Source of the DNA: UBA4660 sp034408895
GTDB taxonomy: Bacteria; Bacteroidota; Bacteroidia; Flavobacteriales_D; Sanyastnellaceae
Reading direction: 5' to 3'
Assembly (NCBI GenBank): GCA_034408895.1
Contig: JAWXCI010000008.1
Location: forward strand, 1 to 21,827
DNA: 21,827 nt
Positions 14,751-21,827 of the stretch are shown in pieces. How positions within the stretch are numbered: position 1 is the stretch's first letter; each line of letters opens with the position of its first letter. Under the pieces are notes generated by a model. That model made no database searches. It was given only the letters and a program-made list of their open reading frames with translations, and was not told the origin of the DNA. The position numbers were made by a program, and so were the translations under genes.

Positions 14751-15938
14751 ATGATCAACTATCCCGAAGTAAAACTAAAGCCAGGTAAAGAGCATTCGCT
14801 GCGCGGGTTTCATCCCTGGGTTTTTTCCGGTGCTGTGGCATCGGCTGAAAAAACTTTAAGTGATGGCGAATTAGTCAATGTAGTGGCGCACGATGGAAAA
14901 TTTTTGGGAACAGGACATTGTGGTACGGGTTCCATTGCCGTCCGCATTTTTTCATTCAATCCCTTAGAAGATGAAAAAAAATTCTGGCTTGAAAAATTGA
15001 AGAATGCTTTTGAACTGAGAAAAAATCTTGGCTTCGCTGATAACCCACACACCACTATCTGGCGCCTTGTCAATGCAGAAGGTGATGGTATTCCAGGTCT
15101 CATCATTGATGTGTTTGGAAGCACCGCAGTGGTGCAGGCACACTCCATTGGCATTTACGATTTACTTCCGCTATTGGTTGAATTGCTGGACGAAGTGATG
15201 CCCGGAAAAATTTCTTCCGTGTTCAATAAGAGTGAAGAAAAACTCTTTGCACATTCGGGCACCGCCACCACCAATACTTACCTGAAAGGCGGTGCACAGG
15301 AAACAGTTTGCCGTGAGAATGATTTACTCTTCAACGTTGACTGGGAACAGGGTCAGAAGACGGGTTTTTTTATTGATCAGCGTGAAAACCGCACCTTACT
15401 TGCAAAGTATTCAAGTGAGAAAAAAGTGCTTAACACCTACTGCTATTCCGGAGCATTTTCAGTTTACGCCCTAGCACATGGTGCGGCTGAAGTTCACAGT
15501 GTCGACAGTTCGCAGCGTGCGCTCGATCTCCTTGAAAAGAATCTGGTACTCAATTCACTTGATGGGGCAAAACACGTTACCATTAAATCCGATGTTCAGG
15601 AGTTTCTTCATATCGTGGAAAACGATTTTGACTTGGTAGTACTCGATCCACCTGCGTTCGCAAAAAGCCTGAGTGCACGGCATCGGGCGGTGCAGGCTTA
15701 CAAGAGACTGAACGAAACTGCATTGCAGAAAATAAAACGGGGAGGGCTGCTTTTTACCTTTTCCTGTTCGCAGGCTGTTACACCCGATTTATTTTTCGGT
15801 GCTGTGATGTCCGCTTCCATTTCAGCAAGAAGGCAGGTGCGCGTTCTGCATCGCCTCCATCAACCAGCCGATCATCCTGTTTCTGTTTTTCATCCTGAAG
15901 GAGAATACTTGAAAGGATTGGTGCTCGAAGTTGAATAG
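14751..15938 (+). CDS. class I SAM-dependent rRNA methyltransferase, RlmI-like (PUA + Rossmann)
   Basis: A 395-residue protein with an N-terminal PUA-like RNA-binding domain (about 5-80, LKPGKEHSLRGFHPWVFSGA), then the RlmI-type catalytic core: QKTGFFIDQREN (202-213), motif I NTYCYSGAFSVYALAHGA (228-245), an acidic VDSS pair, motif IV VLDPPAFAKS (297-306) and FTFSCSQAV, where the cysteine is the conserved family residue. The E. coli relative RlmI makes 5-methylcytosine in 23S rRNA; the exact target here is unproven. The frame extends 38 codons further to 14637, but that stretch has no family match and the ATG at 14751 gives the usual N-terminus. It sits 193 bases after recQ and is followed by a strong terminator. 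Confidence 0.9.
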   Translation: MINYPEVKLKPGKEHSLRGFHPWVFSGAVASAEKTLSDGELVNVVAHDGKFLGTGHCGTGSIAVRIFSFNPLEDEKKFWLEKLKNAFELRKNLGFADNPHTTIWRLVNAEGDGIPGLIIDVFGSTAVVQAHSIGIYDLLPLLVELLDEVMPGKISSVFNKSEEKLFAHSGTATTNTYLKGGAQETVCRENDLLFNVDWEQGQKTGFFIDQRENRTLLAKYSSEKKVLNTYCYSGAFSVYALAHGAAEVHSVDSSQRALDLLEKNLVLNSLDGAKHVTIKSDVQEFLHIVENDFDLVVLDPPAFAKSLSARHRAVQAYKRLNETALQKIKRGGLLFTFSCSQAVTPDLFFGAVMSASISARRQVRVLHRLHQPADHPVSVFHPEGEYLKGLVLEVE

Positions 15939-15945
15939 TTGATTT

Positions 15946-15983
15946 AAAAAAAAAGCGACCTGCTGACAGGTCGCCTAATTTTT
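15946..15983. terminator. bidirectional intrinsic terminator
   Basis: GCGACCTG (15955-15962) and CAGGTCGC (15967-15974) form a perfect 8-bp GC-rich stem with a 4-base loop. Nine A residues precede it (15946-15954), so on the minus strand it has a full T run, ending the protease transcript. On the plus strand a shorter TTTTT (15979-15983) follows, serving the methyltransferase gene. Confidence 0.88.
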
Positions 15984-15998
15984 CAACATTAAGAAAAA

Positions 15999-17621
15999 TT
16001 ACTTCGACAATTTTTCTGCCCACTTAAGCGCGTTGTACAAATTGACCACACCTCCTGAGCGCGAAAGTTTTCCAAACTTTATTTTCTTAGGGCGTGTTGT
16101 TCCATCGGCCAGCGGTTCGTTGCTGCCTGGAAGTATCACCGTTACCTTTTTATAGTTCGTTGCACTTTTCATCAGGATAGTTTTGAGTTCTGCGGCTGTG
16201 AGGTTGGGATAATAACTGAGCACTGCTGCTGCCACTCCGGCAGCAACAGGTGCAGCCATGGATGTTCCACTTTGTTTCTTGTAAGTAGCACCAATAAAAG
16301 TGGAATAAATTCCTGCCCCGGGTGCAAATACATCCACGTTTTTCTTTCCGTAGTTTGAGAAATCAGCAGCAAGTTCTTCTTTTGAAACTCCGCTGGCACC
16401 CACTTCCAACCACACAGCGCTTTTGGTCTTATCGCTAAAGTTATCGTTGGGAAAACTTTTGGATTTGTCAATATTTTTTCCATCGTTACCGGCTGCATGG
16501 ATCAGCAAAACATTCTTGCTTTCCGCATGCTTCACCGCTGCATCCACTGCATCCTTTTGTGGCGAATAACTTTTGCCGAAACTCATGTTGATGATTCGTG
16601 CACCATTATCGGCAGCGTACCGAATGGCGTTGGCCACATCCTTATCGCGTTCATCACCATCGGGCACACAACGGATGATCATCAGCTTCACATCCTGTGC
16701 TATTCCATCTACGCCTTCGTTGTTATTTAACGCTCCAATAATTCCGGCTACATGCGTGCCGTGCTCTGCTTTTGGTCCATCTATATGATTGTTGCCGTAG
16801 AATTTTTCATTCACATCATTGTAGTTATCGCCCACCAGGTGCCGCGGGTCGAAGTCCAGGTTGTAGCTATAATCAAACTGGTTGTTCACATGGTTTGCCC
16901 ATTCTTTAAAATCGCTGGCAAAATCCTGCTCAAGCGAGCTAATCATAAATTCTTTCACGGCTTTCATAAAATCATCGTCCGCGTTAAGTCCCTTCACCTC
17001 TTCCAGTGTGAACTCATCTTTTCCGAGCGCTTGTTGAATGGTGCTAATAGCCAATTGCTGAAATTGCAACACCTGCTCCATCTGAATTTTTTCTTCCGTT
17101 GCTTTTCCTATGCGCGATTGATATTCTGTGTTCATCCGCTCGTATCGCTCAAATTCTTCCACCTCGGCTTTGCCAATTTCTGTTTTTGAGCGACCGTAGT
17201 ATTTGGTGCGCAATTCCTTATACACTCTTGTAAATTCCAGGTTGTCGTGCTCCACGTTGCCACCGGGACCACCGATAAAACTCCATCCATGAATGTCATC
17301 TACGTAACCGTTGCCATCATCGTCCTTTTCATTGCCTGCAATTTCATCTTCGTTCACCCAGATGTTTTTTCCCAGATCGGGATGAGCGGTTTCTGTTCCG
17401 CTATCAATCACTGCTACTACGATTTGAGTGGGGGTTTTACCAGCCAGCAATTCGGAATAGGCCTTGTAGGACGACACACCCAACTCGCCACTTCCAGGGT
17501 CTTGATGATGCCATTGATGAATGGGCTGTGCCGATGATTGCGAGAGCAAATGGCCTGTGAGCATTACGCAAGCAACGAATGCGAAAAAATTCTTTTCGTT
17601 CAAAAAAACTAGTTTGTTCAT
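15999..17621 (-). CDS. secreted subtilisin-like serine protease (S8 family)
   Basis: A 540-residue protein with a signal-peptide-like N-terminus (hydrophobic core about 11-27). The catalytic triad is intact: D73 in VVAVIDSGTETAHPDL, H287 in EHGTHVAGIIGA and S454 in SGTSMAAPVAAG, with oxyanion N379 in HAAGNDG. An NEKDDDGNGYVDDIHG stretch (97-112) looks like a calcium-binding loop. Between Asp and His lies a long, charged, mostly helical insert (about 130-250), so D and H are some 214 residues apart rather than about 30 in compact subtilisins; the DNYNDVNEKFYGNN patch (265-278) then restores the fold. No I9 propeptide or C-terminal sorting domain is visible. It probably degrades proteins in the envelope or outside. 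It ends at the shared terminator and starts divergently from the response regulator. Confidence 0.94.
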   Translation of the reverse strand: MNKLVFLNEKNFFAFVACVMLTGHLLSQSSAQPIHQWHHQDPGSGELGVSSYKAYSELLAGKTPTQIVVAVIDSGTETAHPDLGKNIWVNEDEIAGNEKDDDGNGYVDDIHGWSFIGGPGGNVEHDNLEFTRVYKELRTKYYGRSKTEIGKAEVEEFERYERMNTEYQSRIGKATEEKIQMEQVLQFQQLAISTIQQALGKDEFTLEEVKGLNADDDFMKAVKEFMISSLEQDFASDFKEWANHVNNQFDYSYNLDFDPRHLVGDNYNDVNEKFYGNNHIDGPKAEHGTHVAGIIGALNNNEGVDGIAQDVKLMIIRCVPDGDERDKDVANAIRYAADNGARIINMSFGKSYSPQKDAVDAAVKHAESKNVLLIHAAGNDGKNIDKSKSFPNDNFSDKTKSAVWLEVGASGVSKEELAADFSNYGKKNVDVFAPGAGIYSTFIGATYKKQSGTSMAAPVAAGVAAAVLSYYPNLTAAELKTILMKSATNYKKVTVILPGSNEPLADGTTRPKKIKFGKLSRSGGVVNLYNALKWAEKLSK

Positions 17622-17661
17622 GTTTTAAAAATTGGCCACAAAGAAAACTTCATTCACTCAC

Positions 17662-17707
17662 CGGATGGTTACCACCTATAAAAAAAGAATCCGATTGGTG
17701 ACTAACC
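17662..17707. other. possible structured RNA element in divergent intergenic region
   Basis: Two overlapping inverted repeats lie here: CGGAT (17662-17666) with ATCCG (17689-17693), and GGTTA-C-CACC (17667-17676) with GGTG-AC-TAACC (17697-17707). Their strands interleave, so they are alternative folds or a strained pseudoknot. On the plus strand they are followed by an intrinsic terminator about 70 bases later; on the minus strand they would sit in the protease leader. The rest of the 318-base gap (17622-17939) shows no ORF. The response regulator promoter should lie after the terminator, but only weak boxes are seen. Confidence 0.3.
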
Positions 17708-17776
17708 TTAGCTGAGGAAACAAGGACCTATTACACCTGAAATCCCCTTTATCCATCGCAAATCATTTTCATCCAC

Positions 17777-17808
17777 AAAAAAGCCCCCGGCTTTCCAGGG
17801 GCTTTTTC
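17777..17808. terminator. strong intrinsic terminator hairpin with no obvious gene to end
   Basis: AAAAAGCCCC (17778-17787) pairs with GGGGCTTTTT (17798-17807), 10 bp, and an inner GG/CC pair across a mismatch leaves a CTTT loop. A T run ends the stem on both strands. The flanking genes (protease minus, response regulator plus) point away from it, so it ends no visible coding gene. Confidence 0.8.
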
Positions 17809-17939
17809 ACTAACAACTAAACTTACCTTTTTCTCCGGATTTATAATCTGAAAAGAATCAGTAATTATATCGGGTGCAAAAGTTCACTTGATTTGTAACG
17901 AAAAAATCACAGGCTTATCATTTAACCTTTTACCCACAT

Positions 17940-18632
17940 ATGAAGCAAATAGTAATAATAGAAGACGATGATTCCATTGCCGAATTAGTCGAGCTGCACC
18001 TCAGCGATATGGGTTGCACAGTCCACAGGTTTGCTGATGGACGTGCCGGGTACGAATATGCAAAAACGCATGTCTTCGATTTGCTGGTGCTGGACATCAA
18101 CCTGCCCAATTTGAACGGTCTTGATATTTGCAGGAAACTGCGCGAAGAAAAAATATACAGCCCAGTGCTGATGCTCACCGCAAGAACCGATGAAATTGAC
18201 AAAGTGCTCGGACTTGAAACCGGTGCCGATGATTACGTAACCAAGCCTTTTAGCATCCGTGAATTTCTGGCAAGGGTGAAAGCCATTCTACGCAGGGTCG
18301 AAAATGACATGGAAGTGCTGGATGCCGACTTGCAGATCATTCGCATCAGGGACATGGAAATTGACAGAAAGAAAAGAAGAGTAGTATTGAATTCAAAGCG
18401 TATCGAGCTAACACCAAAGGAATTTGACCTGCTTTTCCTTCTTGCCTCCAATCCAGGTGTTACTTATGAGAGGAAAGAATTGTTGAACAAAGTATGGGGC
18501 TACAATTTCAAAGGATTTGAGCATACTGTAAACTCGCACATCAATCGCCTGCGAACAAAAATTGAAATCGATCCCAACGAACCGACCTACGTGCTTACTA
18601 CATGGGGTGTTGGCTATCGTTTTTCAGAATAA
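17940..18632 (+). CDS. OmpR/PhoB-family response regulator
   Basis: A 230-residue cytoplasmic transcription factor. The receiver domain (1-120) has the acidic pocket EDD (8-10), the phosphorylation site D52 in LLVLDINLPNLNG, T80 and K102 in the TKPFS motif, and a GADDYVTKPF end. The output domain (about 130-228) is a winged helix with LTPKEFDLLFLLASNPG, the recognition segment EHTVNSHINRLRTKIE and the terminal hairpin TTWGVGYRF. The histidine kinase gene starts 17 bases later, so the pair should form one phosphorelay. No operator could be identified from sequence. Confidence 0.96.
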   Translation: MKQIVIIEDDDSIAELVELHLSDMGCTVHRFADGRAGYEYAKTHVFDLLVLDINLPNLNGLDICRKLREEKIYSPVLMLTARTDEIDKVLGLETGADDYVTKPFSIREFLARVKAILRRVENDMEVLDADLQIIRIRDMEIDRKKRRVVLNSKRIELTPKEFDLLFLLASNPGVTYERKELLNKVWGYNFKGFEHTVNSHINRLRTKIEIDPNEPTYVLTTWGVGYRFSE

Positions 18633-18649
18633 TCATTGACCACAAAAAA

Positions 18650-20020
18650 ATGAACCCGAAATCAACCAACCGCGTGCTGGTTTATACCTTAATCGCCATC
18701 ACCCTCATTGCAGTTTATATGACTGTAAACAGCTATTACACTCAAGTGGCGCTTTATGAGGAAAAGGAAATGTTCAAGTTGGATTGTATAGCCAATGCTG
18801 TGGCCTACAAAATATCTGGCGAAGAACATAAACAACTTGTAGAGGCCTATCCTAAAGCAGAACAAGCGGCTTCGGCCCGTGCAGATTCATCCTATAGAAA
18901 AATCCATGATCAAATGTCCATGGCGAAAAAAATGACGGGGGTGCCATCGGAAATGTACACGGTGGTGCGCGACACCAACATAGGGGCGAAAAATTTTTAT
19001 CTGGCAATAGCAACCGACAACCCCAATTGGCTTAGCGAGCTTAATGGAAATGAAGAACGCCTGGACACCATGTACGCAAAGGGCGGAATGCTCGGCCGGT
19101 TTGAAAAGAACGGAGAAACATGGATGGGTGCTCTTTCACCGGTAATGGATGCAAATGGGAATGCGGCAGGTGTACTTTCAGTGGAAGAAACTTTTTCTTC
19201 GTTTATGGCCAAAGCCCGCGACCAGATTTACATCAACATTATCATCTCCCTGGCATTTATCCTTATAGTGGGCTCTCTTGTGTTTTATAGTGTGCGTGAC
19301 ATTCTTGCCCGGCAGCAGCGGCTGGCGCTTGAAAGGCTGGAGGTGGAAAACATGCGGCACGAACTTATTGCTAATGTGTCGCACGACCTGCGCACTCCGC
19401 TGGCGAGCATACACGGCTACATAGAAACGTTATTGATGAAACGGGATGAATTGGACAAGGAGCAGATGACTAAATACCTTAACACTACACTACAGAGTGC
19501 AGACAAATTGCGAACTCTTGTTGACGAATTATTTGATCTATCGAAGCTGGAAAGCAAAGAACGTAAACTCAACATCGAATCATTCTCAGTTTCCGAGATT
19601 GTCTATGATGTCACCAATAATTTCAGGATAGCAGCCCAGGAAAAAGGTGTAGAGATAATACATGACCTGCCCACCCATCTGCCCAATGTAAAAGCTGATC
19701 TTGGCTTGATTGACCGTGTATTGCAAAACCTGATTTCGAACAGCCTGCGGTTTAGCTCAACAGGGCAAAACATCACACTCAAGGTGGAACAAAATGGAAG
19801 GAGACTTTGGCTTCATGTGGACGATCAGGGAAGTGGAATTACGGATGAAGAACTGCCGCATATTTTCAACAGATATCATAAAGGAAAAACATCAAAAACC
19901 GGAAGCGGGCTTGGCCTTGCTATTGTTAAGGGCATTCTCGACCTGCACAAATCAGAATACAAAGTGGAAAGCAAAGTGAATGAAGGTACCCGGTTCAGTT
20001 TTTCGCTGGACATTGCTTGA
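18650..20020 (+). CDS. membrane sensor histidine kinase
   Basis: A 456-residue kinase from the ATG at 18650; the frame opens 48 bases earlier at 18602 inside the response regulator gene, but this ATG gives a canonical N-terminus. One TM helix (about 9-27), a roughly 165-residue extracytoplasmic sensor region (28-193) and a second TM (about 194-214) precede a short linker without a clear HAMP or PAS domain. The HisKA dimerisation helix carries the phosphorylated H245 in NVSHDLRTPLASIHGY. The ATPase domain follows with the N box (VLQNLISNSLRFSS, 357-370), G1 DQGSGI (392-397), F box region and G2 GSGLGLAIVKG (418-428). It should phosphorylate the adjacent OmpR-type regulator. The sensed signal is unknown. 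Confidence 0.95.
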   Translation: MNPKSTNRVLVYTLIAITLIAVYMTVNSYYTQVALYEEKEMFKLDCIANAVAYKISGEEHKQLVEAYPKAEQAASARADSSYRKIHDQMSMAKKMTGVPSEMYTVVRDTNIGAKNFYLAIATDNPNWLSELNGNEERLDTMYAKGGMLGRFEKNGETWMGALSPVMDANGNAAGVLSVEETFSSFMAKARDQIYINIIISLAFILIVGSLVFYSVRDILARQQRLALERLEVENMRHELIANVSHDLRTPLASIHGYIETLLMKRDELDKEQMTKYLNTTLQSADKLRTLVDELFDLSKLESKERKLNIESFSVSEIVYDVTNNFRIAAQEKGVEIIHDLPTHLPNVKADLGLIDRVLQNLISNSLRFSSTGQNITLKVEQNGRRLWLHVDDQGSGITDEELPHIFNRYHKGKTSKTGSGLGLAIVKGILDLHKSEYKVESKVNEGTRFSFSLDIA

Positions 20021-20022
20021 TT

Positions 20023-20047
20023 ATTCCGATAGATTTCTATCGGGAAT
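20023..20047. terminator. hairpin between convergent histidine kinase and ychF genes
   Basis: CCGATAGA (20026-20033) and TCTATCGG (20036-20043) form a perfect 8-bp stem, with ATTC/GAAT flanks extending it. It starts six bases after the kinase stop. No T run follows, so it may be a gene-end palindrome like that at 5033-5050 (which shares CCGATAG/CTATCGG) rather than a classical terminator. Confidence 0.5.
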
Positions 20048-20073
20048 GGACTAATTTGAACTAAGAATTGGTG

Positions 20074-21174
20074 TCACACATTGAAGCGGAAGTGCATCAC
20101 ATCACCATCTTCCACTACATATTCTTTGCCTTCAACACCAAGCTTTCCCACTTCCTTTATTGCAGCTTCTGATTTGTAAGTGATGTAGTCCTTGTACTTA
20201 ATTACTTCAGCACGAATAAATCCCTTTTCGAAATCCGTATGAATGACGCCCGCAGCCTGCGGAGCTGTGTCGCCTTTGTGAATGGTCCATGCTCGCACTT
20301 CTTTTACCCCGGCTGTGAAATAGGTTTGGAGGTTCAGCAGTTGGTAAGCAGCGCGAATCAGTTTCGCAACACCCGGCTCTTCCAACCCTATGTCATTTAA
20401 AAACATCTGGCGTTCTTCATAAGTTTCAAGCGAGGCAATATCAGCTTCAATAGCTGCACCTATGATGAGCACTTCCGCACGTTCATCCTTTACAGCTTCC
20501 ATTATCTGCTGCGAGTATTTGTTTCCGCTCACCACCGATGCTTCTTCCACATTGCACAAATACAAAACGGGTTTTGCGGTGAGCAATTGAAGTTCTTTGT
20601 TGAGCAATTCTTCATCTTCATTCAATGCCAACACAGTGCGTGCGCTCTTCCCCTGCTCCAGCGCGTTTTTGATTTTTGAAAGATGGTCAAAAATTTTCTT
20701 TGCCTCCTTATCGCCACTTCCCGCTGCTCGCTGCACTTTAGTTACGCGGGCATCAATGGTTTCAAGGTCTTTGAGTTGAAGTTCGATGTCAATAATTTCC
20801 TTATCGCGCACAGGGTTTACTGAACCATCCACATGTACCACATTGGGGTCATCAAAACATCGCAGTACATGAATGATGGCATCTGTTTCGCGGATGTTCG
20901 CCAGAAATTTGTTTCCCAAACCTTCGCCCTTACTGGCGCCTTTCACCAATCCGGCAATGTCCACTATTTCTATGGTGGTTGGAACAATTCGCTCCGGGCT
21001 TACGATTTCAGCCAACGCAGTAAGCCTTTCATCGGGCACCGTGATAGTGCCTACATTGGGTTCAATCGTGCAAAAAGGGAAATTTGCTGCCTGTGCTTTT
21101 GCATTGGACAAACAATTAAACAAAGTTGATTTGCCCACATTCGGAAGACCTACAATTCCACATTTCAATGCCAT
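20074..21174 (-). CDS. ychF: YchF/OLA1 ribosome-associated ATPase
   Basis: A 366-residue P-loop protein of the Obg-like family, standard length. It has the G1 P-loop GLPNVGKST (9-17), the switch I-like NFPFCTIEPN (31-40), G3 DIAGLVKGASKGEGLGN (72-88) and CNVEE in place of the usual NKxD G4 motif; this change underlies the family's ATP preference. The central coiled region (about 130-200) and the C-terminal TGS domain (about 280-362, ending DGDVMHFRFNV) are both present. Homologues bind ribosomes and affect oxidative-stress response. It converges on the histidine kinase, with 53 bases between. Confidence 0.97.
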   Translation of the reverse strand: MALKCGIVGLPNVGKSTLFNCLSNAKAQAANFPFCTIEPNVGTITVPDERLTALAEIVSPERIVPTTIEIVDIAGLVKGASKGEGLGNKFLANIRETDAIIHVLRCFDDPNVVHVDGSVNPVRDKEIIDIELQLKDLETIDARVTKVQRAAGSGDKEAKKIFDHLSKIKNALEQGKSARTVLALNEDEELLNKELQLLTAKPVLYLCNVEEASVVSGNKYSQQIMEAVKDERAEVLIIGAAIEADIASLETYEERQMFLNDIGLEEPGVAKLIRAAYQLLNLQTYFTAGVKEVRAWTIHKGDTAPQAAGVIHTDFEKGFIRAEVIKYKDYITYKSEAAIKEVGKLGVEGKEYVVEDGDVMHFRFNV

Positions 21175-21214
21175 GTTCTAAATTTTTTTTGGGGCGCGAA
21201 AATAGTTGGGTGGC

Positions 21215-21244
21215 TTTGTTTTTGTTGAATTTGCGCTACTTTCG
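21215..21244 (+). promoter_or_regulatory. Bacteroidota-type promoter for the right-edge secreted protein
   Basis: TTTG at 21215-21218 is followed after 18 bases by TACTTTCG (21237-21244), seven of eight matches to the phylum's TAnnTTTG -7 box. Spacing fits, and transcription would start near 21250, leaving about 40 bases of leader before the ATG at 21290. It lies just beyond the ychF start, so it is divergent from that gene. Confidence 0.55.
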
Positions 21245-21289
21245 TTTAACCCTTCGCTGCCGAATGGAAGTCTTAAAACCAAATTAATC

Positions 21290-21827
21290 ATGAAAAAAAA
21301 TTTACGCCTTAGTCTTTCACTGATCTCAGCACTGATACTATTTATCAGCACAGGAATACTTGCCCAGAAAACAACTTCTGGGAACACAATCCCAAAAGCC
21401 GGTACAAGTTCCGGTGTTTCGAAATCATCGCCATCCAAAACAATAATCAGCAAACCTTCGGTTTCAAAGCAGGCACACTCACCTTCAGTCGCGAAACCAT
21501 CTAACAAAGGCACATCATCCAGCGCAAATTCTGGCAACCGGAACTTAGATCCTAAGCCGCAGGCTGCTAAACCACAAGTGATGGTCAGCCCAAATTCGAC
21601 CCATGCAAAACCCGATAAGAATTCTTACGGCAGTGGTGTAACTCATTCAGATGACACTCCGGCACCCGCAATTGAAAGTGACGGGGGTGAAGATTCATCA
21701 GATATTGAAGAATGCCAACCGAGCGAAAGCAACTTGGTTCGGGAAACAACAATTTGTAGAAAAGAATATCGCAGGGATTGGAACCAGCGCCACTGCGGAT
21801 GTGCAGGCCAGATCACATTTGTAAACC
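21290..21827 (+). CDS. secreted Ser/Thr/Pro/Lys-rich protein with Cys-containing C-terminal part, 3' end cut by window edge
   Basis: The first 179 codons are visible and the frame is open to the end. A clear signal peptide (MKKNLRLSLSLISALILFIS, cleavage likely after ILA at about 24-26) leads into a low-complexity region (about 27-140) rich in Ser, Lys, Pro, Thr and Ala, with repeated SKPSVSK/VAKPSNK-like words. An acidic patch (IESDGGEDSSDIEE) then precedes a cysteine-bearing segment (CQPSE, ICRKEYRRDW, HCGCAG). The low-complexity stretch is probably a flexible linker and the Cys part a folded domain continuing beyond the window. I recognise no family. An antisense frame over this region lacks domain sense and is a shadow. 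Signal peptide and promoter support a real gene. Confidence 0.75.
   Translation, partial: MKKNLRLSLSLISALILFISTGILAQKTTSGNTIPKAGTSSGVSKSSPSKTIISKPSVSKQAHSPSVAKPSNKGTSSSANSGNRNLDPKPQAAKPQVMVSPNSTHAKPDKNSYGSGVTHSDDTPAPAIESDGGEDSSDIEECQPSESNLVRETTICRKEYRRDWNQRHCGCAGQITFVN

Noticed and set aside
17640..17810. Known RNAs (tmRNA, RNase P RNA, SRP RNA, tRNA) in the divergent gap
   Set aside because: None of their signature sequences (T-loop GGTTC, SRP GGAAGG/AGCAGC core, RNase P GAGGAAAGTCC core) was found.
18602..18649. 16-codon N-terminal extension of the histidine kinase
   Set aside because: It overlaps the end of the response regulator and would place odd residues before the first membrane helix; the ATG at 18650 fits better.
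21178..21537. Minus-strand 119-codon frame near the right end
   Set aside because: It is antisense to a frame with a clear signal peptide and good promoter, and its translation mirrors the Ser/Pro-rich linker with no domain features.
1..21827. CRISPR array, prophage or complete insertion sequence
   Set aside because: No regularly spaced long repeats, transposase, integrase or phage structural genes were seen; the repeats present are short and intergenic.

Overview
The window looks like chromosomal DNA of a member of the Bacteroidota, probably a Sphingobacteriia/Chitinophagia/Saprospiria-like lineage. Pointers are a choice-of-anchor L surface-protein remnant, an ECF sigma/anti-sigma pair, a well-formed Bacteroidota-type promoter (TTTG, then a TAnnTTTG-like box) before the last gene, few recognisable Shine-Dalgarno sequences, and intergenic repeats of kinds I associate with this phylum. 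No rRNA, tRNA, CRISPR array, prophage or complete insertion sequence was seen.

Layout. 1-1200 (minus): left-edge CNNM/CBS (CorC/HlyC-type) membrane protein preceded by a tiny two-helix membrane protein. 1200-2040: a degraded patch with a YoeB/Txe-like toxin tail broken by a stop codon, an intrinsic terminator, and a choice-of-anchor L gene broken by a TAA and truncated. 2155-4874 (minus): exported TPR-like protein, ECF sigma factor, membrane anti-sigma factor. 5042-9323 (minus): a one-carbon/formate unit, fhs, fdhD and a NuoE-NuoF fusion, but no molybdenum formate dehydrogenase catalytic subunit. 9473-10981 (plus): small TPR protein and a GT4 glycosyltransferase. 10978-12587 (minus): tpiA and prmA, overlapping by ATGA. 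12617-15938 (plus): recQ and an RlmI-type rRNA methyltransferase, then a strong hairpin terminator. 15999-17621 (minus): secreted subtilisin-like protease with a large helical insert. 17622-17939: divergent intergenic region with a terminator that ends no visible gene. 17940-20020 (plus): two-component response regulator and histidine kinase. 20074-21174 (minus): ychF. 21290-21827 (plus): start of a secreted Ser/Pro-rich, Cys-containing protein cut by the window edge.

How the parts work together. The TPR/sigma/anti-sigma block reads as a cell-envelope signalling unit; the neighbouring broken surface-protein gene may be a former target or cargo. Fhs activates formate onto tetrahydrofolate, FdhD sulfurates the molybdenum cofactor of formate dehydrogenases, and the NuoEF fusion is the NAD(H)-reacting diaphorase type that partners such enzymes, so the block implies a formate dehydrogenase encoded elsewhere or lost. 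Most other genes are housekeeping. Two genes end inside repeat sequence: the NuoEF fusion stops within a perfect palindrome and recQ within a GCAA-rich repeat tract. I found no clearly new multi-gene system. The best leads are the incomplete formate unit, the sigma/TPR unit beside the broken surface protein, and the unexplained terminator and foldable sequence at 17660-17810.
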